From positions 1 through 27,350 of IMG/VR virus record IMGVR_UViG_3300021197_001232: 27,350 nt of DNA, one strand, 5' to 3'. Below, in pieces: positions 20,219-26,013 of this stretch; the first letter of the stretch is position 1, and every line of letters starts with the position of its first letter. The DNA comes from a virus. The notes under the pieces are model-generated. The model did not search any database and was not told where the DNA came from. It saw nothing but the letters and a program-made list of their open reading frames with translations. Both the position numbers and the translations under genes were made by a program.

Positions 20219-20446
20219 ATGATCAAAGATCTTCCTTCCGAAATCCACAACGACCTTGATTGGCAGTCTGGACTCCGTGAGTTCCGCGATGAGATGGAAC
20301 CCACACTCTATGAGGCAGTTGATTGGGTCTGTCAGACTCACAACATAGAAAAGACTGATGCACTGGTGGAGGCAGTTGAAACCATTATCCTAGAAGATGA
20401 CTGGTTCAACGATCCCAACAGTGTCATGTCCTACCATCATTATTGA
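20219..20446 (+). CDS. hypothetical acidic protein, 75 aa
   Basis: Start at ATG 20219 behind the shared leader. MIKDLPSEIHNDLDWQSGLR, then EFRDEMEPTLYEAVDWVCQT and an acidic C-terminus ending in tyrosines and histidines. Alpha-helical, no recognised domain. A strong terminator follows 7 bases after the stop, so this is a single-gene unit. Confidence 0.6.
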   Translation: MIKDLPSEIHNDLDWQSGLREFRDEMEPTLYEAVDWVCQTHNIEKTDALVEAVETIILEDDWFNDPNSVMSYHHY

Positions 20447-20452
20447 TCAATT

Positions 20453-20474
20453 GGGGCATCTGCCCCTTTTTTTT
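20453..20474 (+). terminator. perfect intrinsic terminator GGGGCA/TGCCCC + T8
   Basis: GGGGCA (20453-20458), a 2-base TC loop, TGCCCC (20461-20466), then eight T (20467-20474). The tight loop may open to four bases, but the terminator call is secure. Confidence 0.85.
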
Positions 20475-20480
20475 AACATT

Positions 20481-20588
20481 CTGTAACTATCAATAGATTC
20501 TACCTTCAGTCTAGCACATCGGGGAAAGCACCTGTCAACACATTGAAATATATTGTTACTGACAATAGGCTCTACCCCAAGTCTAGCA
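20481..20588 (+). repeat. imperfect 36-bp direct repeat (two copies 72 bp apart)
   Basis: Copy 1 20481-20516 and copy 2 20553-20588 share CAATAG..TCTACC..AGTCTAGCA; 9 of 36 positions differ. They sit in a gene-free 260-bp gap between a terminator and the promoter of the 20707 gene. Each contains CTACC and GTCTAGCA. Their spacing (72 bp) suggests repeated binding sites or a remnant duplication; function unknown. Confidence 0.5.
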
Positions 20589-20678
20589 TTTTTTTAACCC
20601 ATAAAGCAACCAGTTCAACCAGTTTGCAAAGTGGCACAAGCGCCTTCGATCGATCTCCTCCCCCCGACTAATCCGTGC

Positions 20679-20706
20679 TATATTTTCTGTAAGTTGAACC
20701 ACCACC
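20679..20706 (+). promoter_or_regulatory. -10 TATATT and CA-rich leader
   Basis: TATATT at 20679-20684 with no good -35, followed by AAGTTGAACCACCACC directly before ATG 20707. This leader matches the family of leaders used at 18349, 19554, 19883, 20219 and 22095. Confidence 0.45.
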
Positions 20707-20901
20707 ATGACTATCAAGCAAATCGATCAACTCAAGAATGCTTATGCAGAGATGATTGTAGAGGGAATGGATATGAACTCTTTGATTACATTTGCTGTTG
20801 AAGAAATTGAACAGAATCTCAAAGATTACAATATGGATGAGTTGAAAGGGGAGATTATTGATTGCTATGGTGAAGAAACTTGGACTGATATGAATTCATA
20901 A
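20707..20901 (+). CDS. hypothetical acidic helical protein, 64 aa
   Basis: MTIKQIDQLKNAYAEMIVEG, DMNSLITFAVEEIEQNLKDY and an acidic end DELKGEIIDCYGEETWTDMN: two helices. Led by the CA-rich leader. Unrecognised; the small acidic style matches the neighbours. Confidence 0.6.
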   Translation: MTIKQIDQLKNAYAEMIVEGMDMNSLITFAVEEIEQNLKDYNMDELKGEIIDCYGEETWTDMNS

Positions 20902-20935
20902 TTAACACTCACTCACCTCACACTAACTAACACAA

Positions 20936-21154
20936 ATGAACAATCAACTCGAAATGCTATCACAAAGAGAACAACTAATGGAGGACATTGATTGTATCAT
21001 TGAATCATTTTGTTGGGAAATGTGGGAGGGAAAGTATCCTGAAACTCAAGAAGATTTAACCCGCATTCTGTGTGATGCTGTCTGTAAGAACTTCCCTGTG
21101 ACACTCAAGGAAGTGGCACAAACCACCTTCACAGCAGACTCAGACAGACTATAA
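20936..21154 (+). CDS. hypothetical helical protein, 72 aa
   Basis: MNNQLEMLSQREQLMEDIDC, then FCWEMWEGKYPETQEDLTRI and LCDAVCKNFPVTLKEVAQTT; helical with four cysteines. Its 34-base leader is nearly all C, A and T (ACTCACTCACCTCACACTAA) and has no Shine-Dalgarno. A GC hairpin follows. Confidence 0.6.
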   Translation: MNNQLEMLSQREQLMEDIDCIIESFCWEMWEGKYPETQEDLTRILCDAVCKNFPVTLKEVAQTTFTADSDRL

Positions 21155-21165
21155 TAAAGACATCA

Positions 21166-21187
21166 AGCGGGGGTGATGCATCCCGCT
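21166..21187 (+). terminator. hairpin AGCGGG/CCCGCT
   Basis: Perfect 6-bp stem (21166-21171 with 21182-21187), 10-base loop, no T run directly after (T-rich GCTTTTTTATTATC comes at 21211). Terminator activity is uncertain, but its position after a stop is typical for the region. Confidence 0.45.
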
Positions 21188-21224
21188 CAAAACAACATCA
21201 ACATTCAATCGCTTTTTTATTATC

Positions 21225-21446
21225 ATGATCAACGAATTCACCTCCTCTGCAATCGAAGCACTTAGCACCAACGACGACGGTCAGATCCTCGTCACCTTCA
21301 CTGGTGGTCGCCAGTACACCTACGGCGTTGCCGACGTTGAGCAGTTCTGCTCTGCCTTCAATGCTGCCGCTTCCAAGGGTCGTTATGTGAACCAGGAAAT
21401 CAAGGCAGAAGGCACCGCCACTGCGCTCAACGCTGTTGCTGTCTGA
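21225..21446 (+). CDS. KTSC-domain protein, 73 aa, GC-rich gene
   Basis: FTSSAIEALSTNDDGQILVT, FTGGRQYTYGVADVEQF and AAASKGRYVNQEIK follow the KTSC domain order (SS-start, strand, GG.YrY, then SKGRYxNxxIK). The family is small and its function unclear. The gene is high in GC and C-ending codons compared with the left half of the window, pointing to transfer. ATG follows TTTTTTATTATC. Two CTCGACTAG motifs come right after the stop. Confidence 0.65.
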   Translation: MINEFTSSAIEALSTNDDGQILVTFTGGRQYTYGVADVEQFCSAFNAAASKGRYVNQEIKAEGTATALNAVAV

Positions 21447-21449
21447 GAT

Positions 21450-21483
21450 CTCGACTAGACGTGCGCTCATAAGTCTCGACTAG
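21450..21483 (+). repeat. CTCGACTAG pair
   Basis: Two copies, 21450-21458 and 21475-21483, 25 bp start to start, each followed by a G/C-rich GTGCGC or GGGCGC. Same family as the motifs near 17702-17779 and 18936-18968. Confidence 0.55.
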
Positions 21484-21523
21484 GTGGGCGCATTCCACAT
21501 ACGCGATATTCTATCACATGATC

Positions 21524-21544
21524 AACTAGTCCTCACACCTAGTT
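21524..21544 (+). other. hairpin AACTAG/CTAGTT with TCCTCACAC loop
   Basis: Six-bp perfect stem (21524-21529, 21539-21544) exposing the 9-base loop TCCTCACAC. The segment TCCTCACACC resembles the conserved unpaired core (ACUCCUCACACC) of the cyanobacterial small RNA Yfr1. Upstream TATTCT (21507-21512) is a possible -10. Whether an RNA is made is unknown. Confidence 0.35.
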
Positions 21545-21593
21545 CATATCATATGGTAGGATATCTTTAATTCAATCATTCTCCTTCTCTACC

Positions 21594-21800
21594 ATGTCTG
21601 CTCAAATTGGAATCGAAGGATCTGTGCTTGCTTCACCAAAGTCTAGTAAAGCGAAGAATCGATTCTGTAACTTAATGTCATGCGATCCCGTATGCATTGT
21701 GGAACAGATTAAAGATGGGAGAATGTTCCTCCGAAGTGCTAACAACCGTTACCACTTTTGGATTGACGTGTCAAGCAGTGTAGATTGGTTTATAGATTAA
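21594..21800 (+). CDS. hypothetical protein, 68 aa
   Basis: MSAQIGIEGSVLASPKSSKA, KNRFCNLMSCDPVCIVEQIK, then RMFLRSANNRYHFWIDVSSS: three cysteines, beta-rich, basic. Preceded by a pyrimidine-rich leader without Shine-Dalgarno. No family recognised. Strong inverted repeats follow. Confidence 0.6.
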   Translation: MSAQIGIEGSVLASPKSSKAKNRFCNLMSCDPVCIVEQIKDGRMFLRSANNRYHFWIDVSSSVDWFID

Positions 21801-21802
21801 TG

Positions 21803-21859
21803 CTGATGAGAATCAGTCTCAAGGGTCTGTGGTGGGTTACTGCTACTGATTCTCATTAG
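21803..21859 (+). repeat. 15-bp-stem inverted repeat
   Basis: CTGATGAGAATCAGT (21803-21817) pairs with ACTGATTCTCATTAG (21845-21859), 15 bp with one G-U, over a 27-base loop. Each arm is itself partly self-complementary (CTGAT-gaga-ATCAG). No T run follows, so it is not a typical terminator. Confidence 0.7.
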
Positions 21860-21863
21860 AATT

Positions 21864-21910
21864 ATGCCAGTTCTGGAATCGTCTTATGACAGTTCTGGGA
21901 CTGGCATTTT
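21864..21910 (+). terminator. hairpin ATGCCAGT/ACTGGCAT followed by T4
   Basis: Eight-bp perfect stem (21864-21871 with 21900-21907), 28-base loop that repeats CAGTTCTGG twice, then TTTT (21907-21910). A possible terminator. A 34-codon frame (MPVLESSYDS) crosses it but is not supported. Confidence 0.5.
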
Positions 21911-22042
21911 GATTTGGAACGCTTATCACCCAATCGCCAAACGTCAACCCATCGTTAACAACACTTAACGCAACCCTTAATTAACATTTTGTAACCGCAT
22001 TGTCAGCGTTGCAGAACCTAGATTCTCTTAAGGTTTAGGGGG

Positions 22043-22094
22043 TTGGCAGGGCGGTTCAGATCGGGCATGATGGTTGCAACACCACCCCAGACCC
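22043..22094 (+). promoter_or_regulatory. promoter TTGGCA-N17-CATGAT and CA-rich leader
   Basis: TTGGCA (22043-22048), 17 bases, CATGAT (22066-22071). The leader GCAACACCACCCCAGACCC leads to ATG 22095. The -35 core matches that of the 19554 gene. Confidence 0.5.
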
Positions 22095-22706
22095 ATGGCA
22101 CACACTGACAGCATCATCGCGACATTCTTCCAAAGCAACATTTTAGATCGGCAGATTGGCATGAGTTGGTACAACAATGCTCACTCAATAAGTGTTACTT
22201 TTGCCCATAAGTATGGATTCACTATTGAACAAATAGCGGGTGCAATCGCTGCGCTATCTCCAAACAATAAGTGGGATCGGAATATCCATGATGCGGAACA
22301 ATTAGCAAGGGCGATTAGTATTGGAATCGATCCAAACGAGATTAAAGTTTGCACGTTTGGTAAGAATAAAGCAAAGGCGATCGAGATACTTAAGGGAGCG
22401 AATTACGAGGAAATAAAGTTAATCTTAAAAGGTCAGAAGGTAACAGCGTTTTTTGAAAACATCGCTTGTAACGGTATCATCGACGCGCCCGTAATCGATG
22501 GACACGCCTTTAACATCTACAACGGCACTGTGAGCGGTCTCAAGGAGGTTCCCTCCATGACGCCTAAGGCGTTCGCGAGAATCCAAGACGCCTATCGGGA
22601 CGCCGCTAGGATCGCCTCTCAGGTGACGGGCGAGACAATCACAGCGACCCAGATTCAGGCGATCACCTGGGTTTCGTACCGTCGCATCAACAAAGGTTTA
22701 ATCTGA
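22095..22706 (+). CDS. HhH-GPD-like putative DNA glycosylase, 203 aa
   Basis: Start at ATG 22095 behind the leader. YNNAHSISVTFAHKYG, LSPNNKWDRN (54-63) and VCTFGKNKAKAIEIL form a conserved phage-type layout. GQKVTAFFENIACNG then PVIDGHAFNIYNG aligns with endonuclease III's KTAN...VDTHIFRV: Lys115 and Asp135 sit where Nth has catalytic Lys120 and Asp138. This makes a base-excision-type or endonuclease-like activity plausible; it is inference by motif. The 3' half (from about 22470) is much richer in GC than the 5' half, a mosaic. A 12-bp direct repeat flanks the gene. Confidence 0.55.
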   Translation: MAHTDSIIATFFQSNILDRQIGMSWYNNAHSISVTFAHKYGFTIEQIAGAIAALSPNNKWDRNIHDAEQLARAISIGIDPNEIKVCTFGKNKAKAIEILKGANYEEIKLILKGQKVTAFFENIACNGIIDAPVIDGHAFNIYNGTVSGLKEVPSMTPKAFARIQDAYRDAARIASQVTGETITATQIQAITWVSYRRINKGLI

Positions 22707-22721
22707 CCCTTAGCACCGATC

Positions 22722-22746
22722 GCCCTTAACGCAACCGCTTAAGGGC
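22722..22746 (+). terminator. hairpin GCCCTTAA/TTAAGGGC
   Basis: Perfect 8-bp stem (22722-22729 with 22739-22746) and a 9-base loop. No T run directly after. Its left arm overlaps the CTTAACGCAACC repeat copy (22725-22736). Confidence 0.5.
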
Positions 22747-22771
22747 AGATTGACACAATCAGCGACTGATC

Positions 22772-22797
22772 AGCATCCCTTATGGGGTGCTTTTTTT
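22772..22797 (+). terminator. strong intrinsic terminator
   Basis: AGCATCCC (22772-22779), TTAT loop, GGGGTGCT (22784-22791), then TTTTTTT up to 22797. It ends the HhH-GPD gene's unit. A reading frame from 22782 begins inside the stem and is not accepted. Confidence 0.85.
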
Positions 22798-23244
22798 GTA
22801 CCCTGAATTGTTTCAGTTGGTTACAGTATTTCGGGGTGGACAGAAATATTAGTGGCACTGTTACGTTATATAATGAAACAATGCCAGTTCGTGGATTGGC
22901 ACAGTCGCTGAGATCCCTTGGTATGACTGGGTTCTCAGCGGTGTGGACACTTGTTCGTGCGGCACAACCCCTCTGATCAGCAGTCGTTATGGCAGTTATT
23001 TGATTGATAAGGTATGCTTATGTGTGCCCTCTGACCCCCCCCGATTAAAAATGGGTAACTACCCTAACCTACAGAGGTGACAGATCGAGTGAGTGATATC
23101 GAGTTCATATAAAAAATTTTTGCCAGAAAAAATAACCCCCAGGAGGTCGATATATAATAAGGGTGTCTGAGCGGTCTCGTCTGAATAACGATTCATTAAT
23201 AGTTCACACCCATGCTATACTGGTGCTAATGAGACTTCTCTAAG
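22798..23244 (+). other. 447-bp region with no firm gene
   Basis: Holds a TATAAT (22869-22874) 7 bases ahead of an ATG (22881) that opens a 31-codon frame MPVRGLAQSLRSLGMTGF, possibly leaderless. Also a TGCCA/TGGCA palindrome (22882-22902), AGGAGG (23141-23146) without a matching start, a TATAAT at 23153-23158 and an extended -10 TGCTATACT (23213-23221) before the 23245 gene. ATCGAGT occurs twice (23085 and 23098 region). Confidence 0.6.
23213..23221 (+). promoter_or_regulatory. extended -10 promoter TGCTATACT
   Basis: TG, one base, TATACT (23216-23221); -35 TTCATT (23192-23197) is weak. Transcription would begin near 23228, ahead of the ATG at 23245. Confidence 0.45.
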
Positions 23245-23376
23245 ATGCGCCGAAGAACTCCTTATTGGAATATGTGGAGGGTTATCCTAACGTATTGGAT
23301 TGCTCGACACCCTAAACCATTCTTCGTAGTTCTTGGAATTCTTATTATCACTCTCTATAATTCTTTAACGAATTAG
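23245..23376 (+). CDS. small basic membrane protein, 43 aa
   Basis: MRRRTPYWNMWRVILTYWIA, then RHPKPFFVVLGILIITLYNS: a basic N-terminus and one membrane segment (FFVVLGILIITLY). Follows an extended -10. Cytoplasmic-membrane location inferred. Six bases precede the next gene. Confidence 0.55.
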   Translation: MRRRTPYWNMWRVILTYWIARHPKPFFVVLGILIITLYNSLTN

Positions 23377-23382
23377 ACGATT

Positions 23383-23544
23383 ATGGACAAGATGTATCAT
23401 ATCTACGATATAAAAAGTAAATGTGAATACGCTGTACTCAGCGAAGAGGACTTCCAGTTACTATGGAAGGACTTGGACCAAACAAGATACGAGTATGAAG
23501 AACTAACGATTGACCATGCAGTGGTCTCCGATTCTTCGTATTGA
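23383..23544 (+). CDS. conserved hypothetical cyanophage-type protein, 53 aa
   Basis: MDKMYHIYDIKSKCEYAVLS, then EEDFQLLWKDLDQTRYEYEE and an end DHAVVSDSSY. This fits a small cyanophage family with an aromatic N-terminal strand and SEEDFQLLW-type helix; function unknown. Its last codons (TAT TGA) overlap the -35 of the next promoter. Confidence 0.6.
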   Translation: MDKMYHIYDIKSKCEYAVLSEEDFQLLWKDLDQTRYEYEELTIDHAVVSDSSY

Positions 23545-23569
23545 CATTTTGTAGATAAACTGTTAAAAT
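23541..23569 (+). promoter_or_regulatory. sigma70 promoter TTGACA-N17-TAAAAT
   Basis: Perfect TTGACA (23541-23546), 17 bases, TAAAAT (23564-23569). Transcription near 23576 leaves a short leader before ATG 23593. It overlaps the stop of the preceding gene. Confidence 0.75.
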
Positions 23570-23592
23570 TGAACTGAAAAAACTTTAACGCT

Positions 23593-24378
23593 ATGGCAAA
23601 AGGATTCACTGTTAAGGCGTCCGCGCCTACCAAACCCAAAGAGGATTGGGACTACCAAGCAATTAAAGAGCGTATGCGCGGCAAGGCGATTGTCTTTTGT
23701 CTTCCAGGTCGCAGTTGCTCATATACATTTTTAAAGAGTTTTGTACAACTCGCATTCGATCTTGTACAAAATGGAATGAATATTCAAATCTCCCAGGATT
23801 ATTCCTCCATGGTAAACTTTGCACGTTGCAAAGTACTTGGTGCGAATGTTCTTCGTGGACCTGATCAAGTACCCTGGGATGGAAAACTTCAGTATGATTA
23901 TCAACTGTGGATTGATAATGACATTGTGTTTAATACTGAGAAGTTCTGGCAACTGTGTGATCTTGCAGTTCCTGGTGCAGACAAAGACGGAATTCCACAA
24001 CCTGAGCGAGAGATCGCAGCTGGTTGGTATGCTACCGAAGATGGGCAGACTACCTCTGTTGCACACTGGTTGGAAGAAGATGACTTCCGCAAGAATGGTG
24101 GCGTCATGAATCATGAGACTGTAGAATCCATGGCAAAACGTCGCAAACCCTTCACTGTGGACTACACAGGATTTGGATGGGTTATGATTCGTAAGGGTGT
24201 CTTCGAGCGTCTCGAATATCCTTGGTTTGCACCTAAGATGCAAGTCTTTGAATCTGGTGGTGTACAGGATATGTGTGGCGAGGACGTGTCATTCTGTCTA
24301 GATGCTAAGGAAGCAGGTGTAGAGACCTGGTGTGACCCTCGTATTCGTGTTGGTCACGAGAAGCTCCGTATTATCTAA
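23593..24378 (+). CDS. GT-A-type glycosyltransferase-like protein, 261 aa
   Basis: After a polar N-terminus the core has AIVFCLPGRSCSYTFLKSF and YQLWIDNDIVF with a DxD-type motif D108-N-D110 for metal and nucleotide-sugar binding. GEDVSFCLDAKEAG (229-242) and WCDPRIRVGHEK fit the acceptor side and the final strand. The family is common in T4-like cyanophages near structural genes; activity is inferred. Starts MAKGFTVK without Shine-Dalgarno behind a strong promoter. The next small gene starts 3 bp after its stop. Confidence 0.7.
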   Translation: MAKGFTVKASAPTKPKEDWDYQAIKERMRGKAIVFCLPGRSCSYTFLKSFVQLAFDLVQNGMNIQISQDYSSMVNFARCKVLGANVLRGPDQVPWDGKLQYDYQLWIDNDIVFNTEKFWQLCDLAVPGADKDGIPQPEREIAAGWYATEDGQTTSVAHWLEEDDFRKNGGVMNHETVESMAKRRKPFTVDYTGFGWVMIRKGVFERLEYPWFAPKMQVFESGGVQDMCGEDVSFCLDAKEAGVETWCDPRIRVGHEKLRII

Positions 24379-24381
24379 TTA

Positions 24382-24534
24382 ATGCAAAGAGTCAACATTA
24401 CGTATATGGGACAGACGATACATTCCGATGTCCCTATGGAAAAAGCAGCAGAAATCCTTCAAGATCTTGCTGAGCAATACTATGAAGGTGCTGATTTTGA
24501 TCCCTCTGAACTTGAACTAGAACCCGTCGATTAA
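24382..24534 (+). CDS. hypothetical small acidic protein, 50 aa
   Basis: MQRVNITYMGQTIHSDVPME, a beta-hairpin then helix KAAEILQDLAEQYYEGADFD and an acidic tail. Three bases after the glycosyltransferase stop; likely co-transcribed. Unrecognised. Confidence 0.6.
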   Translation: MQRVNITYMGQTIHSDVPMEKAAEILQDLAEQYYEGADFDPSELELEPVD

Positions 24535-24536
24535 TT

Positions 24537-24683
24537 ATGGCAAAAGTTAAAGCATCACTCACTGGCAAAGTGTTTATTGAGTCTCAACCCAAAAAGACTA
24601 TGCAAGGATCTGGAAAAAACACAAAATATGCCGCAACGTCTCGTAACAATAAACCAAAGCGTTATCGCGGACAGGGGCGTTGA
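24537..24683 (+). CDS. small basic conserved protein, 48 aa
   Basis: MAKVKASLTGKVFIESQPKK, then TMQGSGKNTKYAATSRNNKP and KRYRGQGR: highly basic, disordered-looking, in the style of an RNA/DNA-binding or ribosome-like tail. Similar short basic proteins lie before gene 25 in T4-like cyanophages. Two bases after the preceding stop. Confidence 0.6.
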   Translation: MAKVKASLTGKVFIESQPKKTMQGSGKNTKYAATSRNNKPKRYRGQGR

Positions 24684-24713
24684 TTAAATAGTATACTTAT
24701 AGTATTAAGTATT

Positions 24714-25391
24714 ATGGCAGCATTAATCTGCAACCTTCCCTCAGTTGAAGTTTGGGTTCGTAAAGAATATCTTACTGATCATCAATCTGGGCATGGAGAG
24801 TTTGTTAAGGGCGTCTGGGTATCTTGTAAGAGTATACCTGGACGTGCTTTTTATTTTGAGACATATTTACCAGAATATGCTGCAATGTATGATAAACTAC
24901 CCATAAGCGCGTTTCTCTCGGAGCCATGTTTACCTGATCCTGATATGGATCTCCCCAATTTACAGTTTTGGAACTGTATGGACTATGGGGTAGTCTCTGT
25001 AACAAAGCAATTCATTGGTTCTATGGACTTTGAACTATATACTAGGGATCATGGTACACAAAAAGGTGAGTACATTTGTACAATAGACAATTATCATCAA
25101 GATCCTGATGTAATTGACTATGCAACTAGTGAAAATCCCGCTGAACACAAGTCACATAACCTCATTGAATTGAATAATGGTCAGTATGCATTGTATCCAA
25201 ACAATAGAATGCGTATTTTTGACAACAGTTTGACTCCTGTTGACCCCAAGATGCCTGATTTTAAGGTATCAACTCAATATTATAGTGTTGAGAATGGTTA
25301 TGATCGTCTTGGCATGGGTAGGGAGGATGAATATTTTTGGAAAACAGCAAAAGAACAAGAAAACCAACAAAAACAGGAGAACAATGGGTAA
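24714..25391 (+). CDS. conserved hypothetical protein, 225 aa, near baseplate genes
   Basis: Opens MAALICNLPSVEVWVRKEYL with beta-rich sequence (GRAFYFETYLPEYAAMYDKL, FWNCMDYGVVSVTKQFIG), acidic central part and a Gln/Glu tail. No known domain by eye; its place just before 25 in the late region suggests a structural or assembly role (inference). It is preceded by an ATTAAATA box and a TATACT/TATAGT-rich spacer. Ends overlapping the next gene. Confidence 0.7.
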   Translation: MAALICNLPSVEVWVRKEYLTDHQSGHGEFVKGVWVSCKSIPGRAFYFETYLPEYAAMYDKLPISAFLSEPCLPDPDMDLPNLQFWNCMDYGVVSVTKQFIGSMDFELYTRDHGTQKGEYICTIDNYHQDPDVIDYATSENPAEHKSHNLIELNNGQYALYPNNRMRIFDNSLTPVDPKMPDFKVSTQYYSVENGYDRLGMGREDEYFWKTAKEQENQQKQENNG

Positions 25392-25560
25392 TTATCACAA
25401 AGTTGATAAGGGAGAACTCTTTATTGAAGAGGGAATGACACTAATTACTGAAGTTGATAGTGACAAGTACCTTGATATCTCAAAAAAACGTAGGGTAACC
25501 AAGGAAAAAGAGGAGATTTTTCCAATTGAAGAGAATTCTTCCGATTATATTGCCGATTAA
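25384..25560 (+). CDS. hypothetical acidic/basic protein, 58 aa
   Basis: AGGAG at 25375-25379 ahead of ATG 25384 confirms the start; the longer frame upstream is a shadow of the neighbouring gene. MGNYHKVDKGELFIEEGMTL, then TEVDSDKYLDISKKRRVTKE and an acidic end. Overlaps the previous gene by 8 bp. Function unknown. Confidence 0.6.
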   Translation: MGNYHKVDKGELFIEEGMTLITEVDSDKYLDISKKRRVTKEKEEIFPIEENSSDYIAD

Positions 25561-25574
25561 ACTAAGAGAAGTAT

Positions 25575-25609
25575 CCTAAATAACTTTTAAGGTAAACTTT
25601 TCATAAATA
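25575..25609 (+). promoter_or_regulatory. late-promoter-like boxes CCTAAATA and CATAAATA
   Basis: CCTAAATA (25575-25582) and CATAAATA (25602-25609, an exact NATAAATA match). The second is only 2 bases from the ATG of gene 25, so the first is the likelier source of its transcript; AAGG (25588-25591) may bind ribosomes. Fits a late baseplate gene. Confidence 0.45.
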
Positions 25610-25611
25610 TC

Positions 25612-26013
25612 ATGCCTATAGAGCGTGTTAGTCGCGGATTTAGAGACATAAGTTTGACATTGAAGCGCAATCCCCTAACAAAAGACATCCTTGCACTCAA
25701 AAATGAGTATGCAATTTCACGTTCTGTACAAAACTTGGTATTAACCGCAAAAGGTGAGCGGGTATTTAACCCAAATCTCGGTTGTGCAGTTAGTAGATTA
25801 CTATTTGAGAACATAGACTTCTTTACAGCGAAAAGTTTAAGAGATGAGATTGAGATTGTTATTAAAAACAATGAGCCCAGAGTTCTTTTAACAAACGTTA
25901 AGGTAGACCCCAACTATGATTTGGGACAAATGGACGTTACTGTTAAATACAACATAATCGGCATCGATGCTCAAACTCAAGATTTACAGTTCGTATTACT
26001 GCCAACTAGATAA
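25612..26013 (+). CDS. 25: baseplate wedge subunit gp25
   Basis: 133 residues, as in T4 gp25 (132). MPIERVSRGFRDISLTLKRN, then VQNLVLTAKGERVFNPNLGC and VSRLLFENIDFFTAKSLRDE match the gp25/lysozyme-like family (the GERVFNPNLGC and LLFEN stretches). It forms part of the baseplate wedge joining gp6 and gp53. The next gene, 6, follows after the stop TAA with no gap, the usual order in T4-like cyanophages. Confidence 0.9.
   Translation: MPIERVSRGFRDISLTLKRNPLTKDILALKNEYAISRSVQNLVLTAKGERVFNPNLGCAVSRLLFENIDFFTAKSLRDEIEIVIKNNEPRVLLTNVKVDPNYDLGQMDVTVKYNIIGIDAQTQDLQFVLLPTR

Noticed and set aside
17702-21483. CRISPR-like array reading of the CTCGACGAG copies
   Set aside because: Repeats are only 9 bp, come in pairs in separate gene borders, and lack regular spacers.
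21864-21968. 34-codon frame MPVLESSYDSSGTG through a hairpin
   Set aside because: It spans a terminator-like stem with T run and has no promoter or ribosome site.
22782-22976. 64-residue reading frame after the HhH-GPD gene
   Set aside because: It begins inside a terminator stem and has no ribosome site or coding-like composition; only the 31-codon part from 22881 has any promoter support.
23163-23243. 26-codon GTG frame before the 23245 gene
   Set aside because: Crosses the extended -10 promoter and lacks supporting features; AGGAGG at 23141 is too far away.
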